Shown here: in pieces, positions 1 through 6,490 of the stretch | Position numbering within the stretch: position 1 is the stretch's first letter | How the letters are laid out: the number at the start of each line of letters is the position of its first letter | Source: Phycisphaeraceae bacterium | GTDB lineage: Bacteria; Planctomycetota; Phycisphaerae; Phycisphaerales; Zrk34 | Direction of reading: 5' to 3' | Length of the DNA stretch: 13,368 bases | Assembly (NCBI GenBank): GCA_028281485.1 | Contig: JANQJT010000072.1 | Location: 1 to 13,368, forward strand | The notes under the pieces: model-generated | Databases searched by the model: none | Told to the model about the DNA's origin: nothing | What the model saw: only the letters and a program-made list of their open reading frames with translations | Position numbers and translations under genes: made by a program

Positions 1-2383
1 CCTGGCCGTCTCCATTGAAATCACCCTGAGCCCAGCTTCCTGGCTGGCCGAAGTTGACACCGAAGATATCCAGATCGAGCAGGCTCACCGTGCCGTCAAG
101 ATTCGCGTCACCCAGCAGGGCAACCGCGACGTGCACCTTGTTGTCATTGTAGCCTGCCTTGAGTGGGCCGCCGGCATTCTCTTGTTCGTCTGGATATGTC
201 ACGGCAAGCCCATACCGCACCTCATCGATGATGATGTGGCCTCCCCAATCAATCGTATTAAACTCACCGGTCACAAGTCCGCCTACGTCCAGGATCTCCC
301 ATTCTTCATCGTGGCTCGGAGTGCCCGCGGAAACATAATCAAGAACCAGGTTGCCGGATAACACGGCGTCACCGGTGACCACCAGTTGGTCTTCAGCGTC
401 GTTGGCATCAAGGCTAATCACCAGCTCACCAACGGTGCCCTGTGTGAAGTTGTCCATTGAAAGCACTTGGCCCGCATCGTTGTCGCCGAGGTCCAGCGAG
501 CCGTCATTGACCACATCCGTCTCGATCGTGACGGAATCGATCGCGAATCGCGCCTCGCCGCCGGTTTCGATCGTCAGGCTGCCGGATGCAAACGAGCCAT
601 TATCTACATTCAGGATTCCGTGATCTTTAATCGTGGTGTCTTGGATGACGTTCAAGCCGTAGGTGGGATTGTTGATGTTGAGCGTCATGTCATGCGTGGC
701 GCCGCTTACGGTAAGGCAGCGGATTGTGTAGTTGCCGTCAACGGCGGTACCGATATTACTACCTGCGCCGTTGTGCACGGTCACGCAGTCCGGTGCGTTG
801 AACGGCCCCGTCCAGCCGGTGATCTGTTTCTGCTCCTTCAGATCGATCTTTGAGATCGCAACCCCCCAATTGCCATCATCCGAAGGATATTCATCGCCTC
901 CTGTGGAAAGCGAAGTCTTGTCTTCTGCGTACTCCGTGAATGTCCAGAATGTAAACGGATCATCCGGATCGAGCACGGTCGTGGTGTAATCCCCCCAGCG
1001 ATACAATGTCGTAGTGTCGCTTGTTTGACCAAGATCGAATGGGTCTGTCCCGGTTTTCAGCAGAATCGGGCTACCGAACGTGGTGTTTCCATCGCTATCC
1101 GAGTGGCCGACAACGGCGTACGCGCTGGCGTGTTCTGAGTTACTGGATGCCGAGAATCCGATGACCACGTCGCCGTACTCATTGACAGTCAGGGACCCAT
1201 GGTAGTAGTCGCGATCGTTGTCCTCGATCAGGTTAGATTGTAAGAGAGTGGGGTTACTCGGATCGGATACGTCAAACTGCATCCACTCCAGGGCCGCCTG
1301 GTTATTACCACCCTTGACGCCGCGGATACCCCAGATCGAGTCTCCTTGCTTGACCACATGGCTGAAGAAGCTTGGCGGATTCGCATACAGCTCATTTGAG
1401 GAGCCTTGTTGAGCTGCGGCAGGGGCTTGGAAGCGGTCTGTGACCGTCGCGTCGAGAACGGTGCTTGAGGGCTTTGTCGGAGTTGTCAGGAAATCTGCGG
1501 CAATCTGTTTAATAACCACGCTTGTTGATTCATGTCCTCCGGCCTTGAGCTCGGAAGGATTGAAGTTCGCCGAGAGCATGGGGAGTGATCCTGATCCATG
1601 ATTCAGATCAACCGCGGGCTGGTTCATGAAATCGGTATATGGATCAGCCGTGTCGCTAGGGATATTGTTCATCGTGGTCTTGATGGCGGGATTCGTGAAA
1701 TCCAGGCCCGACTGACCGGCTGCTGGATTGGCGACCTTCGATACGCCAATCAGGTTGGTATGGTCCCAGCCGGTGCTGTTGCCGGTTTCGGGATCCGGTT
1801 TCCACATGTCCACTGCGATATATAGCCCATCCGCATTCATGCCTACGGCAGGGAAAGCCGTTCCGAATCCGGTGTCGCCGTCGTTGGGATCGATGATGGC
1901 GCCTTCCCAATTATTCAAGTCTGTGGGATCAGAGCCGGTTGAGGACGCGACGAAAACGCGAGAGCCCGCCGCATTGCGCTGTGGAATTGAAACGGCGTAC
2001 CAGCGATCCGATGCCGAGTCGTAAAGCGTTCGGGGGTTCTCGATCCGCTCCGTTAGGCCCTGGTCGAGCACCTTGCTCCAGAAGGTGTTGAGTTGCACGG
2101 TATCGCCCAGAGAAACACCGCCGTCTGTGATGTTGATGTGTGTGCCCGACTTGTTATAGAAGCTCAGGCCGAGTTCGCTCATTTCCATGATGTGATTCGA
2201 TCCCACGGCCCCCGACAGGTCCGGAGGGAGGGCGTTCTGGGTTCGCTGGGCACTCGAAGGCATTTCACCCAGCGAATTACCTGTGAACGTGTCGGTGGAT
2301 ACGGCCGACGCTTGATTGGCGCCAAACACAAACAACCCTAGCGATAGCAGAGCCACGCTGGACGAGAGTTTCCCCTGAGTCAT
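1..2383 (-). CDS. Large secreted beta-rich protein with dockerin-like repeat (3' end beyond window)
   Basis: Reading the minus strand from the ATG at 2383 gives 794 uninterrupted codons to the left edge, so the gene is partial. An AAAGGA ribosome site (2391-2396) lies 7 nt upstream. Residues 1-27 form a signal peptide ending A-S-A. Residues about 35-480 contain motifs such as PPDLSGAVGSNH, NPRTLYDSASDRWYAV and FPAVGMNADGLYIAVDMW. I read these as beta-propeller-like repeats, by pattern only. Residues about 565-665 are short T/N/G/D-rich strand repeats (for example GSLTIETGG) like those in autotransporter or beta-helix passenger regions. From residue 758 a dockerin-like repeat begins (GDANLDG, then GDFNGDGQ) and is cut by the edge. 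A PEP-CTERM tail would be expected just outside. No catalytic motif was recognised; the likely role is cell-surface or matrix protein. G/C skew differs from all other genes in the window. Confidence 0.85.
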   Translation of the reverse strand, partial: MTQGKLSSSVALLSLGLFVFGANQASAVSTDTFTGNSLGEMPSSAQRTQNALPPDLSGAVGSNHIMEMSELGLSFYNKSGTHINITDGGVSLGDTVQLNTFWSKVLDQGLTERIENPRTLYDSASDRWYAVSIPQRNAAGSRVFVASSTGSDPTDLNNWEGAIIDPNDGDTGFGTAFPAVGMNADGLYIAVDMWKPDPETGNSTGWDHTNLIGVSKVANPAAGQSGLDFTNPAIKTTMNNIPSDTADPYTDFMNQPAVDLNHGSGSLPMLSANFNPSELKAGGHESTSVVIKQIAADFLTTPTKPSSTVLDATVTDRFQAPAAAQQGSSNELYANPPSFFSHVVKQGDSIWGIRGVKGGNNQAALEWMQFDVSDPSNPTLLQSNLIEDNDRDYYHGSLTVNEYGDVVIGFSASSNSEHASAYAVVGHSDSDGNTTFGSPILLKTGTDPFDLGQTSDTTTLYRWGDYTTTVLDPDDPFTFWTFTEYAEDKTSLSTGGDEYPSDDGNWGVAISKIDLKEQKQITGWTGPFNAPDCVTVHNGAGSNIGTAVDGNYTIRCLTVSGATHDMTLNINNPTYGLNVIQDTTIKDHGILNVDNGSFASGSLTIETGGEARFAIDSVTIETDVVNDGSLDLGDNDAGQVLSMDNFTQGTVGELVISLDANDAEDQLVVTGDAVLSGNLVLDYVSAGTPSHDEEWEILDVGGLVTGEFNTIDWGGHIIIDEVRYGLAVTYPDEQENAGGPLKAGYNDNKVHVAVALLGDANLDGTVSLLDLDIFGVNFGQPGSWAQGDFNGDGQ

Positions 2384-2446
2384 GATGTCATCCTTTACCT
2401 GATCGGAAAAATTGGCCCGGAACCTATCCGGATATCGTGTGCGGGT

Positions 2447-2475
2447 AGTGTAAGGCCAACTAGATGTCACAGCAA
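2447..2475 (-). promoter_or_regulatory. Candidate sigma70-type promoter of the large secreted protein
   Basis: On the minus strand TTGCTG (2470-2475) is followed by exactly 17 nt and then TACACT (2447-2452). It lies 64 nt upstream of the ATG at 2383. A 10-bp perfect palindrome, TATCCGGATA (2425-2434), lies between this promoter and the start codon and could be an operator. Spacing is ideal and each box has about four matches to consensus, but no transcript data exist. Confidence 0.4.
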
Positions 2476-2518
2476 GAAAATAAAACCTTAAGGTGGCTAT
2501 TCTGTTCGCGCCATGGTG

Positions 2519-2528
2519 ACAGCGCTGT
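2519..2528. repeat. 10-bp palindrome in the 2384-2549 intergenic gap
   Basis: ACAGCGCTGT is a perfect palindrome lying 21 bp beyond the stop of the PEP-CTERM gene (stop codon 2550-2552). It has no loop and no following T-run in a position expected for a terminator, so I do not call it one. A second palindrome, CCTTAAGG (2486-2493), lies between it and the promoter at 2447-2475. The rest of the gap holds nothing I recognise. Confidence 0.3.
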
Positions 2529-2549
2529 GATGTGTGTATGAAAACTAAA

Positions 2550-3863
2550 TCAGCGTCTGCGGCGCATGAGTGCCAGGCTGGCGAGCGCGAGCAGGGCGAG
2601 GGAGGTCGGTTCGGGGATGGGGGTGGGTGCGGCGCCGTTGTCGAAGAGCCAGTTGAGTGTGAGGGTGGACAGGTCGGTGGGGTTGACCAGGCCGTCGCCG
2701 TTGAAGTCGCCATCGGCCCAGCCCTTGCCGGAGCCGAGCCAGTTGAGCGTGAGGGGGGCGAGGTCGGAGGGGTTGATGGCGCCATCGAGGTTGGCGTCGC
2801 CGTACTCGGTGTTGAGCAGGAGCTTGACGAGGATGTCCGTGTCAGAGCCGAGGGAGTTGGGGGTGGCGTTGATGAAGTTGTCGCCGATGAGGTCGTATAT
2901 CCGGTTGGAGTCGGTGACGAATTGGCCGTCGCGTGCGAACAGGGCGTCGATGTCGCCCGAGTCGATGGCGCCGCTGAAATCGAAGTCGCCGGGGATGGGG
3001 ACGTACTGGAAGTCGACGCCGAAGCCGGGTTCGGTCTGGGTATAGCTGAGCATCTCGATGCCGGAGACGGTGGTGGTGTCGATGATTTCGGGCAGGCCGG
3101 TGGCGATGGAGTACCAGCCGGTGAATTGTGTGTCGCCGGAGACGGCGATCAGTTCCATGCCGAGAGCGACCTGGGGCGGAGTCGGGGTGAAGGTTCCGCT
3201 GATGAAAGTCAGTCCGCTGTCATAGAGGGATTCTCCGGTGCTGTCGTTTTCAGCCAGCATTTGAATTGCGAGGCCGTGGTCGAAGGTCTGATTGCCGTAG
3301 GTGCCGGTGAACCATGTGCCGGAGACGGAGAAGGTGACTTCGAGTGCGGGGTTTTCGATTTCGACGTTGAAGCCGTAGGCGACGTTGGGTGTGTCGGAGC
3401 CGAAGTCGAAGCTCTCGAACGCGACCTCGATCGTGGACTCGGTGCCGACGTAGGGGGCCCAGACGGAATCGATGCGGAGGTCTCGCGTGGCGTAGTTGTC
3501 GTCATCGAAGCGGTCGCCGGAGAGGACGAACTGGAGTTTGCTGTCGGCGCCGCCGGTGAGACCCCCGGTTTCGGTGGCGGTGTCTCCGACGCCGCGCCAC
3601 CAGCCGAGCGCGTCGTCGACGTCGAGGGGATCGGTGATGGCGGAGGCGCCGATGTCGATGAGTGGGCCGAAGTCGGTGTCGGTGTCGAAGGTGTCGTCGA
3701 CGAACAGACCGCCGGGGCCGGTGTCGTAGGCGGCGCGCGAGACGGTGACGGTGAAGTTCTCGGTTTGTGCGGCGGCGGGCAAAGCGGCGGCGAGCAGCAG
3801 GGCGAGGCTATATATCGCGCTGTGGATCGACCGGTTGGCGTGGGTGTCGCGTGAGCTTTCCAT
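2550..3863 (-). CDS. Secreted PEP-CTERM protein with dockerin-like repeats
   Basis: A 437-residue exported protein. The ATG at 3863 is preceded by GGAGGG with about 4 nt spacing, which decides this start. Residues 1-32 are a signal peptide (basic start, hydrophobic core, ending A-A-A-Q). Residues about 35-300 form an acidic beta-rich domain of unknown function. Three EF-hand-like segments follow: GDFDFSGAIDSGDIDALF, then GDANLDGAINPSDLAPLTLNWL from residue 355 (only the first part is typical calcium-loop sequence), and GDFNGDGLVNPTDLS from residue 385. The C-terminus is a textbook PEP-CTERM signal: PIPEPTS at about 415-421, a hydrophobic helix and R-R-R-R. In this family the tail is processed by an exosortase for surface sorting. 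It lies downstream of, and in the same direction as, the hydrolase gene at 3968. A surface role in glycan binding is possible but not shown. Confidence 0.9.
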   Translation of the reverse strand: MESSRDTHANRSIHSAIYSLALLLAAALPAAAQTENFTVTVSRAAYDTGPGGLFVDDTFDTDTDFGPLIDIGASAITDPLDVDDALGWWRGVGDTATETGGLTGGADSKLQFVLSGDRFDDDNYATRDLRIDSVWAPYVGTESTIEVAFESFDFGSDTPNVAYGFNVEIENPALEVTFSVSGTWFTGTYGNQTFDHGLAIQMLAENDSTGESLYDSGLTFISGTFTPTPPQVALGMELIAVSGDTQFTGWYSIATGLPEIIDTTTVSGIEMLSYTQTEPGFGVDFQYVPIPGDFDFSGAIDSGDIDALFARDGQFVTDSNRIYDLIGDNFINATPNSLGSDTDILVKLLLNTEYGDANLDGAINPSDLAPLTLNWLGSGKGWADGDFNGDGLVNPTDLSTLTLNWLFDNGAAPTPIPEPTSLALLALASLALMRRRR

Positions 3864-3935
3864 GGGTCCCTCCGTTGTGTTTGCTGGCTTGCTATGAGTG
3901 TATCGTCAGGGGGGTGCGAAGAGAATGAATGATTG

Positions 3936-3948
3936 GTTAACTTTTAAC
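3936..3948. promoter_or_regulatory. Inverted repeat upstream of the PEP-CTERM gene
   Basis: The plus strand reads GTTAA-CTT-TTAAC, a perfect 5-bp dyad with a 3-bp centre in an AT-rich patch. It lies 73 bp upstream of the ATG at 3863. A minus-strand TACACT (+ strand about 3897-3902) lies closer to the gene and matches the -10 proposed for the next gene downstream, but no convincing -35 is present. It could be an operator or just AT-rich spacer. Confidence 0.25.
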
Positions 3949-3967
3949 AGTGAGGTGTTTATAGCGT

Positions 3968-5944
3968 TTACTGCTGGACCCAGAACTCCCAGGCGAGATC
4001 GGGAACCTTCGGCGAGATGGTTTGCCCTTGTAGGGTGCCGATGGGCACGCCCATGAAGTTTTCCCCTGCTTCATCGGGGGTATATCGGTATCCGGTGAAC
4101 TCGGCATTCGAGGTGAGGCCGGTGTTGATGTTGAAGGTGTAGTCGGCGAAGCTGCGGTTGGAGACGACGACGACGAGTTTTCCGTCGGGTCGCTTGTAGG
4201 CGAGGATGCGCATGTCGTGATCGAAGCGGTCCTCGGTGATCTTGACGACGGTGGAGTCCCAGGGCATGTGGCGGAGGAAGCCGACGACGGCGTGCCAGTT
4301 GTAATTGTTCCAGGTCCAGTGGCCGGGTTTGAGATCGGTGAATTGCTTGGCGTCGTCGTCTTTCTTGACTTCTGAGAACCGGCCGGACTCGGGCAGATCG
4401 GTGATTTTCACGACGGTGGTCTTTCCGGAGATGTCGTTGACGAGCGCGGCGTTGGGGATGCCGTACCAGCCGCCGTCGTCGAGGCCGTCGTGGCCGGGGA
4501 TGGTGACGGCGCCGGGCTCGAAGACCTTGCGGTAGACGGTGTCGGAGTATTGGCCTTCCCACTCGACGGTGAGGTCGGTCTTTTCCCATCCGGCGGGGAT
4601 ATTGGGTTTGCCGCGGTCGTGCACGAGCAGGTAGACCTCGCAGCGGTTGTTGATCGAGAAGGTGTAGCGGGGGGCGGGCTTGTTGCCGTCGCCGCGGTTG
4701 ATGGTGACGGCGTAGGAGCCGATGAGTTTCTCGGGGGCCTTGGTGATCTCGTACTTGTCGCTGTTGCGTGCGGCGGCGGCGCTGGGGCCGGCGGAGGCCT
4801 GGTGGGTGATGTCGTAGTCCTTGTCGACCGGCATCCAGAAACCGAGGGAGTAGCCGCTGGCCTCGGCGTTCTTGAAGGGCTTGAGCGCGTGGATCCAGTA
4901 CCACGTGGGCGATTCGGCCAGCTGGTACCAGTTCATGATGTTCTGCACGGTGTTGTGGCAGCGGTCACGCGAGGCGGGGCCCTGCAGGTACTCGTATTCG
5001 TTTTGGAACAGGGGCAGTTGTTGTTCGATGATCGCGCGGGTGCCGCGGAAGTTGGCGGGGACGCGCTTGGAGTCGTCGCCGATGGCGTGGACGACGAGGG
5101 CGTCGACGTACATCGCGTCGTTGGTTTTCATGACGGGTGCGATAAAGCGAGGCGTGCCCCAGGCGGTGTCGGCGAGGATCATGATCGAGGGGTCGTGTTT
5201 CCGGATGGCGGGGGCGACGGCCCTGAAGGTTCGGCCGTAGTCTTCGATGGTGTAGCGGCAGGAGGAGTAGGTCTGACTGACCCACGGCTCGTTCTGCAGG
5301 CCCCACTTGCTGACGGTGAAGCCGGCGTTCTGGAGGGTTTGGACGTCACGGACGCAGGCCTCGGCGAAGTCCTTGAGGAAGGCGTCGACATCGCCCTTGT
5401 AGGCGGGGTCGTCTTTGAAGTCGGGGCCGAAGCAGCGGAGGGTGTTGGGGCCGCCGCCGCGGTTGGTGTACTGGCTATTGGCTTTCCAGTAGGGAGCGGG
5501 CGACCAGTATTCGAAGCTGAGGCCTTCGACGCCGCCGTCTTGCATCATCTGGCGGATTTCTTCGAGCTGCTCGGGCCAGCGGGGCTGCATGTGCTTGCCT
5601 TGGGGATCGGTGCCGCGCCAGTAGAGACCGCCGGCCAGTCGGCAGTAGCGGAAGCCGGTGAGCATCTCTTTGGCAAAGCGTTTTCTTTCCGAGGGGGTCA
5701 GGTCGTGGGGGACACTGGTGCGCGACTCGGGTAGGCCGGCGTTGCCGGAGGCGATCGAGTCGCTTTGGATCTCGAAGCCCATGCCCCAGACGACCTGTTG
5801 ATCCTGGTCGACGTGGATGTGGTACCGGCCGCTGGTCGGCGCGGGGTTGGCGCGCTGGGGGCGGACCACGGGATAAGTCGCAAGGGCGTGGGAAATCGTG
5901 AGGCCGGTCAGTGCTGCGGCAACCACGGCGTAAAACTTGTTCAT
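3968..5944 (-). CDS. Secreted GH30-like (clan GH-A) glycoside hydrolase with large inserted module
   Basis: 658 residues from the ATG at 5944. The frame is open to 6001, but only the 5944 start puts the signal peptide first (MNKFYAVVAAALTGL, ending near A-L-A), with GAGAG about 9 nt upstream. The barrel has GH30-type landmarks: VVWGMGFEIQSDS, then WSPAPYWK (like the family's S-P-P-x-W), LQNEPW with the likely acid/base Glu219 (codon 5288-5290), and FQNEYEY with the likely nucleophile Glu316 (4997-4999). Residues about 380-540 are an extra beta-rich module (RCEVYLLVHDRG, VTIPGHDG) that appears to split barrel strand 8 from helix 8 (WNNYNWHAVVGFLRHM). A C-terminal beta domain follows (KLVVVVSNRS). 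Substrate is unknown. It is divergent from the ABC operon, which suggests joint glycan use. Other clan GH-A families remain possible. Confidence 0.8.
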   Translation of the reverse strand: MNKFYAVVAAALTGLTISHALATYPVVRPQRANPAPTSGRYHIHVDQDQQVVWGMGFEIQSDSIASGNAGLPESRTSVPHDLTPSERKRFAKEMLTGFRYCRLAGGLYWRGTDPQGKHMQPRWPEQLEEIRQMMQDGGVEGLSFEYWSPAPYWKANSQYTNRGGGPNTLRCFGPDFKDDPAYKGDVDAFLKDFAEACVRDVQTLQNAGFTVSKWGLQNEPWVSQTYSSCRYTIEDYGRTFRAVAPAIRKHDPSIMILADTAWGTPRFIAPVMKTNDAMYVDALVVHAIGDDSKRVPANFRGTRAIIEQQLPLFQNEYEYLQGPASRDRCHNTVQNIMNWYQLAESPTWYWIHALKPFKNAEASGYSLGFWMPVDKDYDITHQASAGPSAAAARNSDKYEITKAPEKLIGSYAVTINRGDGNKPAPRYTFSINNRCEVYLLVHDRGKPNIPAGWEKTDLTVEWEGQYSDTVYRKVFEPGAVTIPGHDGLDDGGWYGIPNAALVNDISGKTTVVKITDLPESGRFSEVKKDDDAKQFTDLKPGHWTWNNYNWHAVVGFLRHMPWDSTVVKITEDRFDHDMRILAYKRPDGKLVVVVSNRSFADYTFNINTGLTSNAEFTGYRYTPDEAGENFMGVPIGTLQGQTISPKVPDLAWEFWVQQ

Positions 5945-5965
5945 CGGTTTGTCTCTCGAAGAGGG

Positions 5966-5990
5966 TCCGTGTGTGTAGCGTGTACACGGA
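5966..5990. promoter_or_regulatory. 25-bp inverted repeat in the leader of the 5944 hydrolase
   Basis: TCCGTGT (5966-5972) and ACACGGA (5984-5990) are perfect 7-bp arms around 11 nt; the inner bases include the palindrome GTGTACAC (5980-5987). It ends 21 nt upstream of the ATG at 5944, so it could be an operator or a leader hairpin in the mRNA near the ribosome site. Confidence 0.4.
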
Positions 5991-6006
5991 GACGAACCCA
6001 AAACGG

Positions 6007-6036
6007 TTTATCCTTCAGTAAGGTAGCACAAGGTAG
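6007..6036 (-). promoter_or_regulatory. Possible promoter with helically phased direct repeats for the 5944 hydrolase
   Basis: The plus strand has AAGGTAG at 6020-6026 and again at 6030-6036, starting exactly 10 bp apart, one DNA turn. On the minus strand a weak -10-like GATAAA lies at 6007-6012, so the repeats would cover the -35 region. Such phased direct repeats are typical of activators and OmpR-type response regulators. The -35 itself (TACCTT) is poor, consistent with activator dependence but also with no promoter at all. Confidence 0.25.
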
Positions 6037-6407
6037 GGTGTCGCCATAGACAAGGCAATGTTTGTTATTGCGTCATTAAAGTTTCAATATGCGGCCCCGA
6101 TTGTTAGTCATTGCGTCGCGGGTTCTCGGTAAATGCGACTCGGGAGGGCTTTCGGTCAGATCAAAGAGTCAATTGTTTTGATATGCGACACCTCCGGGTC
6201 CCGGCTGGTTTTCCCCGCCAATACGGGTGATGCGTAACGATTGGGAAGGTTTTGGAACACGTTTGATGGGCACGCGTTGCTGGGACCTCGAAGGGGAAGC
6301 ATCGATACGGTGTATGAGGTTGCGAATGGTGAAAGAACGGATCGCCGGTTTGCGTCTGAGAGGTCACGTGGAGTGTGTTACCGGTTGTCGTTTCAATCGC
6401 GCGTGCG
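6037..6407. other. Non-coding part of the divergent intergenic region
   Basis: No convincing gene was found on either strand; the short open frames here (for example 6227-6457 plus, 6161-6367 minus) lack ribosome sites and recognisable protein sequence. The region holds an imperfect direct repeat, TTGTT-ATTGCGTC (6062-6074) and TTGTT-AGTC-ATTGCGTC (6101-6117), and a short dyad CCGGG-T-CCCGG (6194-6204). It is less GC-rich near 6050-6110 than the genes around it. It probably serves as upstream control DNA for both hydrolase and transporter. Confidence 0.5.
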
Positions 6408-6436
6408 TTGGCGGTTCATGTGAACTGCGTTACGAT
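6408..6436 (+). promoter_or_regulatory. Candidate promoter of the ABC transporter-GH30 operon
   Basis: TTGGCG (6408-6413), exactly 17 nt, then TACGAT (6431-6436); each box has four of six consensus bases. The predicted transcript start, near 6443, leaves a leader of about 48 nt to the preferred ATG at 6491. Two inverted repeats overlap it: GTTCA-TG-TGAAC (6414-6425) sits between the boxes, and a 17-bp dyad (6433-6449) covers the -10 and start point. Confidence 0.45.
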
Positions 6437-6449
6437 GCGTTTCGCATCG
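6433..6449. promoter_or_regulatory. 17-bp perfect inverted repeat, likely operator
   Basis: CGATGCG-TTT-CGCATCG: perfect 7-bp arms around 3 bp. It overlaps the proposed -10 (6431-6436) and transcription start, the classic place for a repressor site, as in LacI- or GntR-controlled sugar operons. No regulator gene is in the window. As RNA it would be a small triloop hairpin. Confidence 0.45.
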
Positions 6450-6490
6450 ATCACTAGGTGATGAGGCATCATCGACAGGGCACTTGGTCT

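Noticed and set aside
467..853. 128-codon plus-strand frame
   Set aside because: It lies inside the long minus-strand gene, whose protein shows a signal peptide and dockerin motif; this frame shows neither.
2486..2493. CCTTAAGG followed on the minus strand by TTTTATTTT as a possible terminator
   Set aside because: The 8-bp palindrome has no room for a loop, so no stable stem forms before the T-rich stretch.
2532..3854. Plus-strand frame of 440 codons opposite the PEP-CTERM gene
   Set aside because: Glycine, valine, glutamate and aspartate repeats without domain character; it is the antisense shadow of a gene with a clear signal peptide, ribosome site and PEP-CTERM tail.
4490..5734. Plus-strand frame of 414 codons opposite the first hydrolase
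   Set aside because: Low-complexity Gly/Val/Asp/Ala sequence caused by codon bias on the other strand; the minus frame has both catalytic motifs.
5945..6001. N-terminal extension of the first hydrolase to the ATG at 6001
   Set aside because: It would put 19 polar residues before the signal peptide and would encode through the 25-bp inverted repeat; the ATG at 5944 fits the signal peptide and has GAGAG upstream.
6227..6457. 76-codon plus-strand frame (GTG/ATG near 6227) ahead of the transporter
   Set aside because: No ribosome site, Arg/Cys-rich with no recognisable pattern, and it overlaps the proposed promoter and operator.
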